Origin: Hyphomicrobiales bacterium
GTDB lineage: Bacteria; Pseudomonadota; Alphaproteobacteria; Rhizobiales; Rhizobiaceae
Direction of reading: 5' to 3'
Assembly (NCBI GenBank): GCA_900473795.1
Contig: UCMT01000069.1
Coordinates: 1 to 52,896 of the forward strand
Length of the DNA stretch: 52,896 nucleotides
The notes under the pieces were generated by a model that ran no database searches, was not told the origin of the DNA, and was given only the letters and a program-made list of their open reading frames with translations. A program made the position numbers and the translations under genes. Positions 8,369-17,713 of the stretch are shown in pieces. Every line of letters begins with the position of its first letter. Position 1 is the first letter of the stretch.

Positions 8369-9376
8369 CTATTCCTTCGCTTGTGCGTCCACGGTGCATT
8401 GACCGGCGATGCGCGCAATGCGCTCGTCGGTATTGATGTCGATTTTGCCGGCGTTCAGCGGCTCGAAAAGATTCTCCTCCACCAGCTTGTCTAGCGTGCA
8501 GCCGCAGAAATTAGCGCAGATGGCGGCGTTTTCCTGCTTGCTGCAGGTCACCTCGCAGTTTGCGCGGAACGCCTCGACCGGGTCAGGCTTGGCTGCGGGA
8601 AAACCGAGAGAGAAGAGATAGACGAGCGCGAACAGCAACGGCTGATGCAGAAGGTAGATGATGAGGCTGTGGCGTCCGGCCGTGGTCAGCAGCATTTTCC
8701 ACCGCGCGCTGCCGTCGCTGCGCAATGTGTCGAACCATCCGAAGCCCGTTGCGACGCGCGCCGCCGCAATGCCCGCAAGGAACGGAGCAAGCCATGGAAG
8801 CAAGGGGACATAGTCGTTCGAACGGGGCAAGGTTTCCGACAGACCAACCCACAAGAGCGCCGGCGTGTCGAACATTGGTGATCGCAGGTAGAGCGGTGCC
8901 GCGAAGGCCGCGGCTGCCACCGCCAATGTCAGGAAGGCGGGCAATCTGAGGAAAATCAGGCCGATCAGGCTTGCCGCGGCGATCGAATGCAGGATGCCGA
9001 AAAAGATGAAGCTGTCGGGAAAGGTAAACCACGTGACGCCGGTGATGGCGAGGGCAGCGACCGCTATTTTGGCAAAACGGATGGCGAAGGAGCGGGCGCG
9101 AACGACGGGGTAGTGCCCGAGCACGAGGCTGACGCCGGCCAGAAACAGGAAACTGCCGGCAATCAACCGTGCGTACATCTTGAATGCGCCAGCCCCAACG
9201 GTGCCAGGTTCGATATAGCCGAAGAATTCCAGATCCCACGAGAAATGATAGGTCGCCATGGCGATCAGGGCGACACCGCGCAGGGCATCGATCGCCCAGA
9301 TCCGGCCCCCTTTTTCGGCGGCTGCCGGTGGCGCTGTCCCATTGTCGCTTGCGGTGACTGCGTTGGGAATCGACAT
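8369..9376 (-). CDS. DUF1624/HGSNAT-type membrane protein with cysteine-rich C-terminal tail
   Basis: A 335-residue polytopic protein. The first segment IWAIDALRGVALIAMATYHF with the conserved DxLRG and the YHF histidine marks the heparan-alpha-glucosaminide N-acetyltransferase-like (DUF1624) acyltransferase family, which acetylates a periplasmic or luminal substrate. About eight helices follow, up to about residue 270. The last 65 residues are soluble and carry five cysteines in CEVTCSKQENAAICANFCGC, unlike the membrane core. GGAAAG lies 8-10 nt before the ATG at 9376. The gene probably forms an operon with the ICMT-like gene downstream. Confidence 0.82.
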   Translation of the reverse strand: MSIPNAVTASDNGTAPPAAAEKGGRIWAIDALRGVALIAMATYHFSWDLEFFGYIEPGTVGAGAFKMYARLIAGSFLFLAGVSLVLGHYPVVRARSFAIRFAKIAVAALAITGVTWFTFPDSFIFFGILHSIAAASLIGLIFLRLPAFLTLAVAAAAFAAPLYLRSPMFDTPALLWVGLSETLPRSNDYVPLLPWLAPFLAGIAAARVATGFGWFDTLRSDGSARWKMLLTTAGRHSLIIYLLHQPLLFALVYLFSLGFPAAKPDPVEAFRANCEVTCSKQENAAICANFCGCTLDKLVEENLFEPLNAGKIDINTDERIARIAGQCTVDAQAKE

Positions 9377-9456
9377 GGCTCTACTTTCCAATCATCAGAA
9401 CATACGGCGGCAAGCTTGCGTCAGGCGCAACGGTTCGCGGCGCAATGTCCAGGATT

Positions 9457-10149
9457 TCAGGGGTTTGTGTCGTCAAGAAGGGCTTCGCGCGCTTCTGAAT
9501 AGAATTGTCGCCGCGTCAGGACGAAGATGACGAAGATGGTCAGGGCGATGAAGACGTAGGGGCTGACGAACCAGCCGAGATATCCGATCGACAGGAAGAT
9601 GCTGCGCAGGCCGGCATTGAAGTGCTTGGCGGCGAGGATGTTCATCTTGACTGCACGTCCGGCTGCGCGTTCGGCGCCGGCGCGGTCCTGCTGCATGTCG
9701 GACATCATCGGAATGCCGCCGATCAGGATGGAGCAGTAGTTGAACAGGCGGTAGGACCAGGCGAACTTGAAGAAGGCATAGGCGAACAGGCAGGCAAGAC
9801 CGCCGACCTTCAGTTCGAACGCGCTGCGCCCGCCATGAAAGACGTAAGGCAGGTCGTTCATGATCGTCTGCACCTGGTCGGTTGCTCCGAGCAAGGCGAA
9901 ACAGCCGCCGAGCGCGAAGATCGTCGTCGATGCAAAGAAGGCCGTACCCGCCTGCAGCCCGGCGACGATCTGGGTGTCGATCATCTTCAGGTCGCGATTG
10001 AGCGAATTGAGGAGCCACCGGCGGCGGTTCTCCATCATCAGCCGCGTCAGGCTGATCCGCTGGAATTGACCCTTGCCGTCCGTGGCCCAGTTGTATCCGG
10101 TCCATAGCAGCGCAAAAACCGCCAATGCGATATAATCCGTAAGTGTCAT
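9457..10149 (-). CDS. DUF599 family membrane protein
   Basis: A 230-residue inner-membrane protein matching DUF599: an N-terminal helix, the conserved RRRWLLNSLNRDLKMIDTQI stretch, central helices, FKFAWSYRLFNYCSILIGG, then a conserved NILAAKHFNAGLRSIFLSIG segment before the last two helices. Function is unknown. Four membrane segments are evident. It lies 80 bp upstream of the DUF1624-type gene in the same direction. Confidence 0.88.
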   Translation of the reverse strand: MTLTDYIALAVFALLWTGYNWATDGKGQFQRISLTRLMMENRRRWLLNSLNRDLKMIDTQIVAGLQAGTAFFASTTIFALGGCFALLGATDQVQTIMNDLPYVFHGGRSAFELKVGGLACLFAYAFFKFAWSYRLFNYCSILIGGIPMMSDMQQDRAGAERAAGRAVKMNILAAKHFNAGLRSIFLSIGYLGWFVSPYVFIALTIFVIFVLTRRQFYSEAREALLDDTNP

Positions 10150-10406
10150 GCCTGTGTTTTTGGCATGGTTTGCCGAAATTGCAAGGCATCACGAAAGTTT
10201 GCCATGCCCCTTGAAAACCGCTGCCGCGCATGGCGACTTATGGGTAAAGAATCGCCGTGATGGCGCGGGAGCGGCAAAGCGTGTCGCACGCGCGGGAGCG
10301 GATGTCGGTCGATCGCCTGACGGCAGGCGTAGGATAGCCTAGTTTCGTAGATATGATCATGGTCCGGCGGTGTTTCCGGCCAACCAGTGCCCAGGGCGGA
10401 GTTCGA

Positions 10407-11807
10407 ATGTTTCTTTCGGTTTTTGACGTCTTCAAGATCGGTATCGGTCCTTCTAGCTCGCACACGATGGGCCCGATGTCGGCTGCCAACCGCTTTCTCG
10501 ACCTGATCCTGTCGAGCGACTGGCCGCGGCCGGCCAATGCTGCCGTCGTCTCCATCAAGTCGAGCCTGCATGGTTCGCTCGCCTTTACCGGGATCGGCCA
10601 TGGCACGGGCAGGGCGGTGATCCTCGGCCTGATGGGCGAGCGTCCCGACCAGGTCGATCCCGATCGCATGGATGAAATCATCGAAACGGTCGAGCGCACC
10701 GGCCGCATCACGCCGCCGGGGCATCCGGCCTACGAATTCCAGCCGAAGACCGACCTGGTGTTCGACAAGAAGGTGCCTCTGCCGGGCCATGCCAATGGCA
10801 TGTCCTTCTCCGCCTTCGACAAGGATGGGCGGTTGCTGCTGAAGCGCGTCTATTATTCCATCGGCGGCGGCTTCGTCGTCACCGATACGGAACTCGAGGC
10901 GATGAAGGAGAGCAAGGCAAAGCCGGGCGGCGTCAAGGTCCCCTATCCCTTCTCGACCGCCAAGCAGATGCTTGAAATGGCAGCGCGCTCGGGCCTGTCG
11001 ATCGCCCAGATGAAGCGGGCGAACGAGGAATGTTCGATGTCGCGGGAGGAGCTCGACGAAGGGCTCGACCGCATCTGGGCGGCAATGAAGAGCTGCATCG
11101 ATCGCGGCCTGACCGGTGGCGGTATCCTGCCCGGCGGGCTGAAAGTGCGCCGCCGCGCCGCCATGATCCACGACAAGCTGCAGGACGAATGGCGCTCCAA
11201 CAAGGTCAATCCGTTGCTCGCCAACGACTGGCTGAGCGTCTATGCGATGGCGGTCAACGAGGAGAACGCCGCAGGCGGCAGGGTAGTAACCTCGCCGACC
11301 AATGGTGCGGCAGGCGTGGTTCCGGCGACCATCCGCTACTATCTGCATTTTCACGACGATGCGGACCATCACGGTATTCGCGACTATCTTCTGACCGCGG
11401 CTGCAATCGGCGGCATCATCAAGTTCAACGCCTCGATCTCCGGTGCCGAGGTCGGCTGTCAGGGTGAGGTCGGCTCGGCCTCTGCCATGGCGGCGGCCGG
11501 TCTTGCGGCCGTGATGGGCGGCACGCCCGAGCAGATCGAGAACGCCGCGGAAATCGCACTCGAACACCATCTCGGCATGACCTGCGATCCGATCGCCGGT
11601 CTCGTACAGGTGCCCTGCATCGAGCGCAACGCGCTCGGCGCAGTCAAGGCCGTCACGGCGGCATCGCTGGCGATCAAGGGCGACGGGCAGCATTTCGTGC
11701 CGCTGGATGCCTGCATCGAGACGATGCGCCAGACCGGCGTCGATATGCACGACAAATACAAGGAAACCTCGACGGGCGGCCTCGCCGTCAATGTCGTGGA
11801 GTGCTAG
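10407..11807 (+). CDS. sdaA: L-serine ammonia-lyase (L-serine dehydratase), single-chain Fe-S type
   Basis: A 466-residue single-chain enzyme that converts L-serine to pyruvate and ammonia using a [4Fe-4S] cluster. The N-terminal beta domain begins [20 protein letters not shown] and contains the [13 protein letters not shown] motif. The C-terminal alpha domain carries the cluster cysteines in [17 protein letters not shown] and [20 protein letters not shown]. Length agrees with E. coli SdaA. The ATG at 10407 has GGCGGAG about 7 nt upstream. An 8-9 bp hairpin and then the DUF1489 gene follow. Confidence 0.95.
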   Translation: MFLSVFDVFKIGIGPSSSHTMGPMSAANRFLDLILSSDWPRPANAAVVSIKSSLHGSLAFTGIGHGTGRAVILGLMGERPDQVDPDRMDEIIETVERTGRITPPGHPAYEFQPKTDLVFDKKVPLPGHANGMSFSAFDKDGRLLLKRVYYSIGGGFVVTDTELEAMKESKAKPGGVKVPYPFSTAKQMLEMAARSGLSIAQMKRANEECSMSREELDEGLDRIWAAMKSCIDRGLTGGGILPGGLKVRRRAAMIHDKLQDEWRSNKVNPLLANDWLSVYAMAVNEENAAGGRVVTSPTNGAAGVVPATIRYYLHFHDDADHHGIRDYLLTAAAIGGIIKFNASISGAEVGCQGEVGSASAMAAAGLAAVMGGTPEQIENAAEIALEHHLGMTCDPIAGLVQVPCIERNALGAVKAVTAASLAIKGDGQHFVPLDACIETMRQTGVDMHDKYKETSTGGLAVNVVEC

Positions 11808-11823
11808 CGCGTCGTCCTGTGGA

Positions 11824-11847
11824 GCGGTCAAGAACAAGCTTGACCGC
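11824..11847 (+). repeat. Perfect 9-bp inverted repeat between sdaA and the DUF1489 gene
   Basis: GCGGTCAAG (11824-11832) pairs with CTTGACCGC (11839-11847) across AACAAG. No T-tract follows, so it is not a classical terminator. It could stabilise the sdaA mRNA end or form a site for a regulator of the next gene. Confidence 0.45.
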
Positions 11848-11876
11848 GAGGACCTACTGGGTGTTCAACTCCGGCC

Positions 11877-12314
11877 ATGGCCTTGCATCTCATCAAGCTC
11901 TGCGTCGGCGCGGATTCGATCGAAGACCTTCGCGAATGGGTTTCGCGGCGGGCGTTGACGGCGATTGCTGCCGGCCTCGAGCCGCATTCCTCCCACACGA
12001 CCCGCATGGTCCCGAAACGCACCGAGGAATTGCTCGATGGCGGGTCGCTTTACTGGGTAATCAAGGGCCAGGTGCAGGCACGCCAGCGGCTGATCGGCAT
12101 CGAGACATTTACCGATGCTGACGGAATTGGCCGCTGCAACCTGGTTCTCGGTCCCGAAGTGATCGAAACAGCCTACCAGCCGCGCCGCGCCTTCCAGGGC
12201 TGGCGCTACCTGGAGGACAAGGATGCGCCGCGCGACCTGACGGCGCTGGGCGACGGGGCGACCGAGATGCCGCTCGAACTGCGGCGGGAACTCGCAGAGC
12301 TTGGCCTTCTCTGA
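11877..12314 (+). CDS. DUF1489 family protein
   Basis: A 145-residue soluble protein of the DUF1489 family, which is widespread in alphaproteobacteria and has no known function. Recognisable stretches are MALHLIKLCVGADSIEDL at the start, SHTTRMVPKRTEELLDGGSL and YWVIKG in the middle, and QGWRYLEDKDAPRDL near the end. It has no signal peptide or membrane segment. It lies 69 bp after sdaA and ends at a strong bidirectional terminator. Confidence 0.87.
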   Translation: MALHLIKLCVGADSIEDLREWVSRRALTAIAAGLEPHSSHTTRMVPKRTEELLDGGSLYWVIKGQVQARQRLIGIETFTDADGIGRCNLVLGPEVIETAYQPRRAFQGWRYLEDKDAPRDLTALGDGATEMPLELRRELAELGLL

Positions 12315-12322
12315 CAATCAAA

Positions 12323-12359
12323 AACGAAGAAAGCCCGGCGATGCCGGGCTTTCTTCGTT
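12323..12359. terminator. Bidirectional intrinsic terminator, 17-bp perfect stem
   Basis: A perfect 17-bp stem, AACGAAGAAAGCCCGGC with its reverse complement, around a GAT loop. The AGAAAG/CTTTCT ends supply U-rich tails on both strands. It separates the convergent DUF1489 gene and the small gene at 12376-12642. Confidence 0.9.
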
Positions 12360-12375
12360 CTGGATGTCGTCTCTT

Positions 12376-12642
12376 TCAACGGATTTTGATCCGGACCGGA
12401 AAGCGCCCCGAGGGCGAGGTGACATGCACATGGATGGCGGCGTTCGGCTGGGTTGAACGCCAGGCCCGCGCCCCATGCGTCAGAAGCAGCGTTACCAGAT
12501 CCTTCGTCTTCGACTTCGGGCGGCTGCCGAGTTCGGCGATGCGCATGGCCGCTTCATGCAAGGGATGCAGGCCGTAGCGCGGGGCCTTCCGTTTCTTGTC
12601 CGGAGCGGGTGTGATGCCCGGACCATTCTCGTTCATTCCCAT
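12376..12642 (-). CDS. Small basic hypothetical protein, 88 aa
   Basis: I do not recognise the family. The product is 88 residues and strongly basic (PDKKRKAPRYG near the start, SRPKSKTKDLV in the middle, FPVRIKIR at the end), with no membrane segment. Basic character and size would fit a nucleic-acid-associated protein, but this is inference. The ATG at 12642 has CGAGGT 7 nt upstream; the frame opens further upstream without a better start. It converges on the terminator at 12323-12359. Confidence 0.62.
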   Translation of the reverse strand: MGMNENGPGITPAPDKKRKAPRYGLHPLHEAAMRIAELGSRPKSKTKDLVTLLLTHGARAWRSTQPNAAIHVHVTSPSGRFPVRIKIR

Positions 12643-12719
12643 AACTGACCTCGTTACGCAAAACCCAATCCGAGGAGGACCGCCGGCAAACACGCACCGG
12701 CGATCGAAACTTCTAAACC

Positions 12720-14207
12720 TTATTGCAGACTGGCCCAGCAGGCGAACCCCTTGCGCTTCAGCGTCTTACAGGCATTCACGGCCTTGTCCTGATTGGCGAA
12801 ACCACTGAAGCGCGCGCGATAGAGATGACCGTCCCCGCTGGCGAAGGCCACGGTAAAGGGCGTCGCCCCGCGCAGGGCCTTGCCGCCCTTGTCCTTGGCG
12901 TTTTCGAGCAGTGTCATTGCCTGGTCCTTGTCCGGCGTCGCGCCGATCTGAATGACCCAGCCGGCAGGCTGCTTCGATTCGGTGGTGGAGACCGGTGTTT
13001 CGGCTGCAGGTTTGGCAACGGAATTGGTGATCTGGTTGTCGACAGTGGCGGCCGGGACCGGCGCAGCCTTGGCGATCTTGCGGCTCTGGGCTTCCAGCGT
13101 GTTCGGCGCGATGTTTTCGCTCAGCACCGGATTGGCGCTGACCTTTGCCGGTTCGGCATAGGCGACTTCGATGCTCTGGGTGGTTTCGCCGCTGTAGCGG
13201 AAATCCGGAACAGGGCCGCTGTTCGGCAGGTTGAAGCTGCCGCCGGTCGCGGCAACTGCCGCTTCGGCCGGTTGTTCGACGGCTTGCGCCTGCATGGTCG
13301 GCGCATCAGCCGTCTGCGCAATCAGATCACCGCCGCCGCGACGCGAGGCAGCCGGCAGATACTTGGCAACGAGAGCGCGCATCTGCGCGTCGCGCGCGCC
13401 GCCGGACTTGCCGCCGAGCACGACGCCGACGATGCTGCGACCCTCGGCCTGTGCCGATGTCACCAGGTTGAAGCCTGCAGCGCGGGTGTAGCCGGTCTTG
13501 ATCCCGTCAACGCCGCGGACATTGCCGAGAAGACGGTTGTGATTGCCGATCGTCTGCTTGCCGAAGCGGAAGCTGCGGGTCGAGAAGTAGGAATAGTATT
13601 GCGGGAAATGCTGGCGAAGCGCGATGCCGAGGCGCGCCTGGTCGCGCGCCGTCGTCATCTGCGCGGTATTCGGAAGGCCGTTGGCGTTGCGGTAGGTGGT
13701 GCGGGTCATACCAAGGGCACGGGCCTTATTGGTCATGATTCGGCCAAAGCGCTCCTCCGAGCCGCCAAGCAGTTCGCCGAGCGCGGTTGCCGCGTCATTC
13801 GCCGAGCGCGTCACCAGGGCAAGGATCGCCTGTTCCACGGTGATCGAATTGCCGGCGCGCACGCCAAGCTTCGACGGCGGTTCGGCGGATGCATGCTTGG
13901 AGAAGGGAACCGGTGTGCTCGGGCTGATCTTGCCGGCTTCTAGAGCCTCGAAGGTCAGGTAGAGCGTCATCATCTTGGTGAGGGAGGCCGGGTAGCGCAG
14001 GCTGTCGGCATCCTCGCTGTAGAGCACCGTGCCGGTCTTGGCATCGACCACGATACCGGCATATTGGGCCGCAGCGGCCGCGGAAATGGTCGTCAGCGAC
14101 GCAGCCAACGAGACCAACAGCACCCGGCAAGCCCTCTGGAAGAATGGGGCAATGGTGCGTTGAACGGAACCGTTGAATATGGATTTGGACACTACACTAC
14201 TCTTCAT
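12720..14207 (-). CDS. D-alanyl-D-alanine carboxypeptidase (PBP5/6-like) with C-terminal SPOR domain
   Basis: A 495-residue exported serine peptidase that trims the terminal D-Ala of peptidoglycan stem peptides. After a signal sequence (about 1-48, ending in an Ala-rich stretch) the S11 motifs appear in order: SLTK (S75, K78), SAN (135-137) and KTG (237-239). A Pro/Ala-rich linker (about 290-410) leads to a SPOR domain (about 415-495; GWVIQIGATPDKDQAMTLL), which binds denuded glycan at division sites in other bacteria. The SPOR fusion is common in rhizobia. The gene has its own upstream region (14208-14404). Confidence 0.93.
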   Translation of the reverse strand: MKSSVVSKSIFNGSVQRTIAPFFQRACRVLLVSLAASLTTISAAAAAQYAGIVVDAKTGTVLYSEDADSLRYPASLTKMMTLYLTFEALEAGKISPSTPVPFSKHASAEPPSKLGVRAGNSITVEQAILALVTRSANDAATALGELLGGSEERFGRIMTNKARALGMTRTTYRNANGLPNTAQMTTARDQARLGIALRQHFPQYYSYFSTRSFRFGKQTIGNHNRLLGNVRGVDGIKTGYTRAAGFNLVTSAQAEGRSIVGVVLGGKSGGARDAQMRALVAKYLPAASRRGGGDLIAQTADAPTMQAQAVEQPAEAAVAATGGSFNLPNSGPVPDFRYSGETTQSIEVAYAEPAKVSANPVLSENIAPNTLEAQSRKIAKAAPVPAATVDNQITNSVAKPAAETPVSTTESKQPAGWVIQIGATPDKDQAMTLLENAKDKGGKALRGATPFTVAFASGDGHLYRARFSGFANQDKAVNACKTLKRKGFACWASLQ

Positions 14208-14404
14208 TCTTTTTTCACAGATGTCGTCCGGGCGTGGCCTCCAGAAACGACCGTTCTCAAAACTCTATCGGGATAGCGTTACCAATCGGTTTATGATGAA
14301 TGATTGGTTTCTGCATTCCGCCGCTTGAATTGCATTTCGATACAAAATCAGCCGCAGGTCTGGCCGAGAAAATGACGGGCGAAGCCGCCGGGAAATGGGG
14401 AATG

Positions 14405-15136
14405 TCATGGGGCGAGCTTGCTGTTCACGTAGTTGAGGACGGCCGTGTCGATGGCGTGCCATTGTGGCAGCAATTGGCTCGAAAAGCGGTAAAGCACAAC
14501 AAGATCGTGGCCGGCGTGAATATCGCGCTGGCAATCTGCGCTGGTGGACGTTGCCGGAGCCGTCGGCAGGATGCAGCGCACGGCGTAGGGCGTGTCGCCT
14601 TCACGGTCCGCCGTGAAGAAAACTTCCTGGCCATAGCCGGAGCTCTCTTTCATCGCGTGGCGTTGCAGTCCGGCCGGGCCGGGCAGGGCGGTCCCGTCGA
14701 AAAGATGCTGGTAGATCGGTTCCAGCCGGCCGGACATGTCGCGCGACATCGTGCTCTGGGAAACTTGAAGAAAGATCAGCGATTCTGGGTGGTTGACGTC
14801 GTTGAAAAGGGTGCGGGTCCTGTCGGTGTAACCCTGCATGCCGGGCCATGTGAGGTAGAGGTCGGCGCGTTCGGCCGCACCGGTCCGGCGTTGCTCTTCA
14901 AAGCGGATCACGTTGGACGGCAGTCGAAGGTGGTCCTGTCCGATGAAAATATCGTTGTTCTCGATGCTCGTCGTATGTCCCGCCAGCGCCAGGTTTTCGC
15001 CATACCAGCGCCCTGCAACGCTGATGCCCGCGGTCAACAGGGCCATGCTGGCGACAACCGCCATCAGTCCATAGACAAAACGCGGGGAGATGAGCGGGCC
15101 GTGGTCCTCAGCGGTGTTTGCAGAGTTGGCTGTCAT
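14405..15136 (-). CDS. Membrane-anchored hypothetical protein
   Basis: I do not recognise the family. The 243-residue product has a short cytoplasmic N terminus, one membrane helix (about 20-43; VYGLMAVVASMALLTAGISV) and a periplasmic domain of about 195 residues. That domain contains two cysteines (in VRCILPT and SADCQRD), which could form a disulfide. The layout suggests a bitopic inner-membrane protein with an outward soluble domain. The start has no strong ribosome binding site. It lies upstream of the carboxypeptidase gene in the same direction, separated by 197 bp. Confidence 0.7.
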   Translation of the reverse strand: MTANSANTAEDHGPLISPRFVYGLMAVVASMALLTAGISVAGRWYGENLALAGHTTSIENNDIFIGQDHLRLPSNVIRFEEQRRTGAAERADLYLTWPGMQGYTDRTRTLFNDVNHPESLIFLQVSQSTMSRDMSGRLEPIYQHLFDGTALPGPAGLQRHAMKESSGYGQEVFFTADREGDTPYAVRCILPTAPATSTSADCQRDIHAGHDLVVLYRFSSQLLPQWHAIDTAVLNYVNSKLAP

Positions 15137-15276
15137 CGGCGGGTCGCAACCTTGCTCTCGTTAACAGGCGGTATAAGCTCCAGCCGAATGCGTGCCGAAA
15201 CGAAACAGCCTGGGCGGCACGGAACTTGCTGGTTGGCAGGACAACTTCAACGCTGCCGCAACATGGTTAATTTTCA

Positions 15277-15600
15277 ATGAATTTTATGACGGTCTTCTTT
15301 CTATTGGCTGCCGGATTTGGTGTCTCGTTCATTGTTCTGGATGTCAGCCGCGTCGCGGGCCACCGCCACTGGCCGTCGTCGCATGATATGGTGGGGAACA
15401 ATTTCCGGCCGTTCGCCATATTTCTGGCACTGTTTGCCGGCCCTGCTTTGCTCGCACATGCGCTCCGGCGGATGCTGTTGTCCGGCGGCCTGCGAACCAG
15501 CGATGGTGTCATTGGCGTTGCTATCGCCTGCGGATGGGCCTGCTGCTACGGCGTTCTGGTTGTCCAATGCGTGCGTCTTGCCGGTCTGCCGGCGCCCTGA
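15277..15600 (+). CDS. Small three-helix membrane protein
   Basis: A 107-residue protein with three clear hydrophobic segments (about 3-23, 45-62 and 78-100) and short polar loops, including HRHWPSSHDMVGNNFRPF. It resembles small rhizobial inner-membrane proteins of unknown function. ATG at 15286 is an alternative start. It is divergent from the gene at 14405-15136 and converges on the BTLCP gene. Confidence 0.65.
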   Translation: MNFMTVFFLLAAGFGVSFIVLDVSRVAGHRHWPSSHDMVGNNFRPFAIFLALFAGPALLAHALRRMLLSGGLRTSDGVIGVAIACGWACCYGVLVVQCVRLAGLPAP

Positions 15601-15635
15601 TTTTTTGCTGCAGGGATCACTTTGCGCAAAGAAAA

Positions 15636-15664
15636 GGCCGGTTCCGGGGACAGCGGAACCGGCC
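15636..15664 (-). terminator. Intrinsic terminator for the BTLCP gene
   Basis: GGCCGGTTCCG (15636-15646) pairs perfectly with CGGAACCGGCC (15654-15664) across a 7-nt loop. On the minus strand it is followed by TTTTC, so it ends transcription of the gene at 15769-16377. Confidence 0.8.
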
Positions 15665-15768
15665 AGAAGGGCCTGGTCTGGGACGGGGATTGGGGACTGA
15701 CCGAAGCCCTTTTCAGACGCGGACCGGGCATCCTGAGCCGATCCGCGAATCTCTGATATTCGTGACGG

Positions 15769-16377
15769 CTACTGGGATACGCTGCCGACGGCGACGGTGC
15801 GGCCATCCTCAAGCTTTACCCACCGGCTGGAATTCTGCTCCGATTGCCGCTTGAGATAGGTGTATTCGGTCTCCGACCACAGCAGCACCTTGTTGCGCAT
15901 GTTGTCGAGGATGAAATCGCCGCGATCGGTCCGCACCGTCAGCACCGCATGGCCGTCGCCATTGGGTTGCAGCACGACCGTGATCAGGAGATCGGACGGC
16001 GAAAAGCCGGCCTGCATCAGCCGCTTGCGCTTCAAGAGCACATAGTCCTCGCAGTCGCCGACCTTGTCGGGATAGGCCCAATGCTCTTCGACGCCGTAGA
16101 TTTCCTTGTCGGTCATCGGCGTCACCGCCTGGTTGACGTCGTAATTGACCTCAAGAATCGTCTTCCAGCCATCCCGGGTCAGTACCGCCGGCGCCGAACT
16201 GCCCGGATTGGACCCGCATTCCTGCGGCAGGTTACGGCAGAATTCGTAGTGTCCGACGGGCGGATTGGTCGGGCCATCGGTTGTCATGTTGGCTGGAAAA
16301 GCGAGCGCCGAATGCGTGGCGACTGCAGAGAAGAGCGCGGCGACGAAGCCTGCCTTCAGGATTGTTCTGGTTGTCAT
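15769..16377 (-). CDS. Bacterial transglutaminase-like cysteine peptidase (BTLCP)
   Basis: A 202-residue exported protein: signal peptide about 1-26 (ending SALA), then the BTLCP fold with the triad Cys109 (in VGDCEDYVLLK), His143 (in GDGHAVL) and Asp158 (in FILDN). The family includes LapG, which cleaves a surface adhesin under c-di-GMP control, but many rhizobial members stand alone. Two more cysteines lie in EFCRNLPQECG. There is no adjacent LapD or type I secretion gene here, so the substrate is unknown. GGGGAG precedes the ATG at 16377. Confidence 0.9.
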   Translation of the reverse strand: MTTRTILKAGFVAALFSAVATHSALAFPANMTTDGPTNPPVGHYEFCRNLPQECGSNPGSSAPAVLTRDGWKTILEVNYDVNQAVTPMTDKEIYGVEEHWAYPDKVGDCEDYVLLKRKRLMQAGFSPSDLLITVVLQPNGDGHAVLTVRTDRGDFILDNMRNKVLLWSETEYTYLKRQSEQNSSRWVKLEDGRTVAVGSVSQ

Positions 16378-17019
16378 GCGTGTCTCCCCGTTGTGGTTAG
16401 ACAATGACACCGAGATTTTTATTGCTCGCGAAAATTGGAAGTAAAATTAAGGACAAAACTGATTGAAATAAGTATAAAACTAGAATTTAACTTGAATAAA
16501 ACTTGATGCTCATTTGATTCAAATACGTGTAAATTTTGATCGGTTTTCCGCGCACGTATCGGCGGTTAAGCGACGGGAAACTATCTATCTCACGGAAAAA
16601 TCGACGTTTTATAGACGCCACATCGATGGTGACCGGGAGGGCTGCAATGCAAGCGCGAATGGCGGCAGGGCTCGGACCGACGCGGTCGGTGCCAGGATAG
16701 ACTTTGTTTACCAGGATGATTGCTGCTTTTGCCCTCAAATCCCTGTGAAACAGGCGAAATTATTTTTTGATCTGGCACGAAAAAAATGCGGCCGAATGAT
16801 GAAGCCCGAAAAAGCGGGACGCTTGCAAGGCCGGACATGTGCCAAATCGGGGCGTTCCGGCGTGTCTCCCGACGCCGGTGGACGTGATTTGCTGCTTGAG
16901 TTGATGCGGTCAGATTGGGTGGCGCTACGGTCGGAAAGACCGCCCGTGGTATCGGAGCGCGCGAGATTTTGGCTGGCGATTGAAAGCCGCTGCGGCGCGG
17001 CTCGCCATATTCGAGGTGT
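16378..17019. other. 642-bp gene-free, locally AT-rich interval
   Basis: No open frame here has convincing codon use or a ribosome binding site. The first part (about 16420-16560) is strikingly AT-rich for this genome. It carries short A-tracts at about 16443, 16455, 16466, 16476, 16485 and 16498, so roughly every 10-12 bp, a pattern expected for intrinsically bent DNA. It contains the promoter side of the BTLCP gene and the 3' side of the PilZ gene. I see no repeat, RNA gene or transposon remnant that I can name. Confidence 0.5.
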
Positions 17020-17628
17020 CTAGAGAAACTCTCTCAGGGCTTCACGCGACTGGATCCCGAGGAATTCGATTGCCATTCCTTCCTGGAAATGGCGCACGAC
17101 GCGGCCCTTCATGCTGCCAAGCAGGATGGCGGTGCCAAGCGGCAGGCGGGTTTCGATGTCGACGGCGGCGCCGGACAGCGACAGGTCGATGATGCGGCAG
17201 ACATATTTGCTGCCGTCGTCGAGCGTGATTTCGGTGCGGGTCTTGCGCGGCGCAAGGCGATCATGCCGCCGGTCTTCCGGCAGGCCAAGCTCGTGCTTGT
17301 TGGCAATCCAGGTCAATTGGGCGGCGAGCTTTTCGCGCTTTCGGTCGGTCGCATTGATCTGGATGACGAAGGCGTTTTCGGCAAGCCGCGAAACGGTGCC
17401 TTCCAGCCGGCCGACATGGTCGACATAGGCGATGATGCGCTCGCCGGTGCGCGGCCGCGCATCGCAGGTGAAAAGAACGTCACCCGGCGACATGTCGATC
17501 GCAGTGCATTCGAACTCGTCGTGGTTCGCAAGCATGAGCCGGCCGGTCAGGTTCACCGAAACGCGTTGAAACGCGCCTTCGTTGTGCTGCTTGGGCCCGG
17601 CAGTCTGCGTTTGCTGAAACGAATACAT
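17020..17628 (-). CDS. Tandem PilZ-domain protein (putative c-di-GMP effector)
   Basis: A 202-residue cytoplasmic protein with two PilZ-like halves. The first (about 20-105) starts FQRVSVNLTGRLMLA and has AIDMSPGDVLF. The second (about 118-200) has the canonical RHDRLAPRK (RxxxR) and DLSLSGAAV ([D/N]xSxxG) motifs that bind cyclic di-GMP. The first half is degenerate. Such proteins link c-di-GMP to motility or exopolysaccharide in rhizobia. The ATG at 17628 is chosen; a GTG two codons upstream is also possible. The long intergenic region upstream contains a rhizobial hairpin repeat. Confidence 0.87.
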   Translation of the reverse strand: MYSFQQTQTAGPKQHNEGAFQRVSVNLTGRLMLANHDEFECTAIDMSPGDVLFTCDARPRTGERIIAYVDHVGRLEGTVSRLAENAFVIQINATDRKREKLAAQLTWIANKHELGLPEDRRHDRLAPRKTRTEITLDDGSKYVCRIIDLSLSGAAVDIETRLPLGTAILLGSMKGRVVRHFQEGMAIEFLGIQSREALREFL

Positions 17629-17713
17629 GACCACACTTATGCGATGTCCATCCAGGTCATAGCTTTACACTCTTCCGGTTAACAGAAAGTTTTTTCGTAC
17701 TTCCGGTTGCCTA

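Noticed and set aside
16514..17023. A 169-codon open frame in the gene-free gap
   Set aside because: Codon use is unlike the neighbours, no ribosome binding site precedes it and the sequence resembles no family. I list the interval as gene-free.
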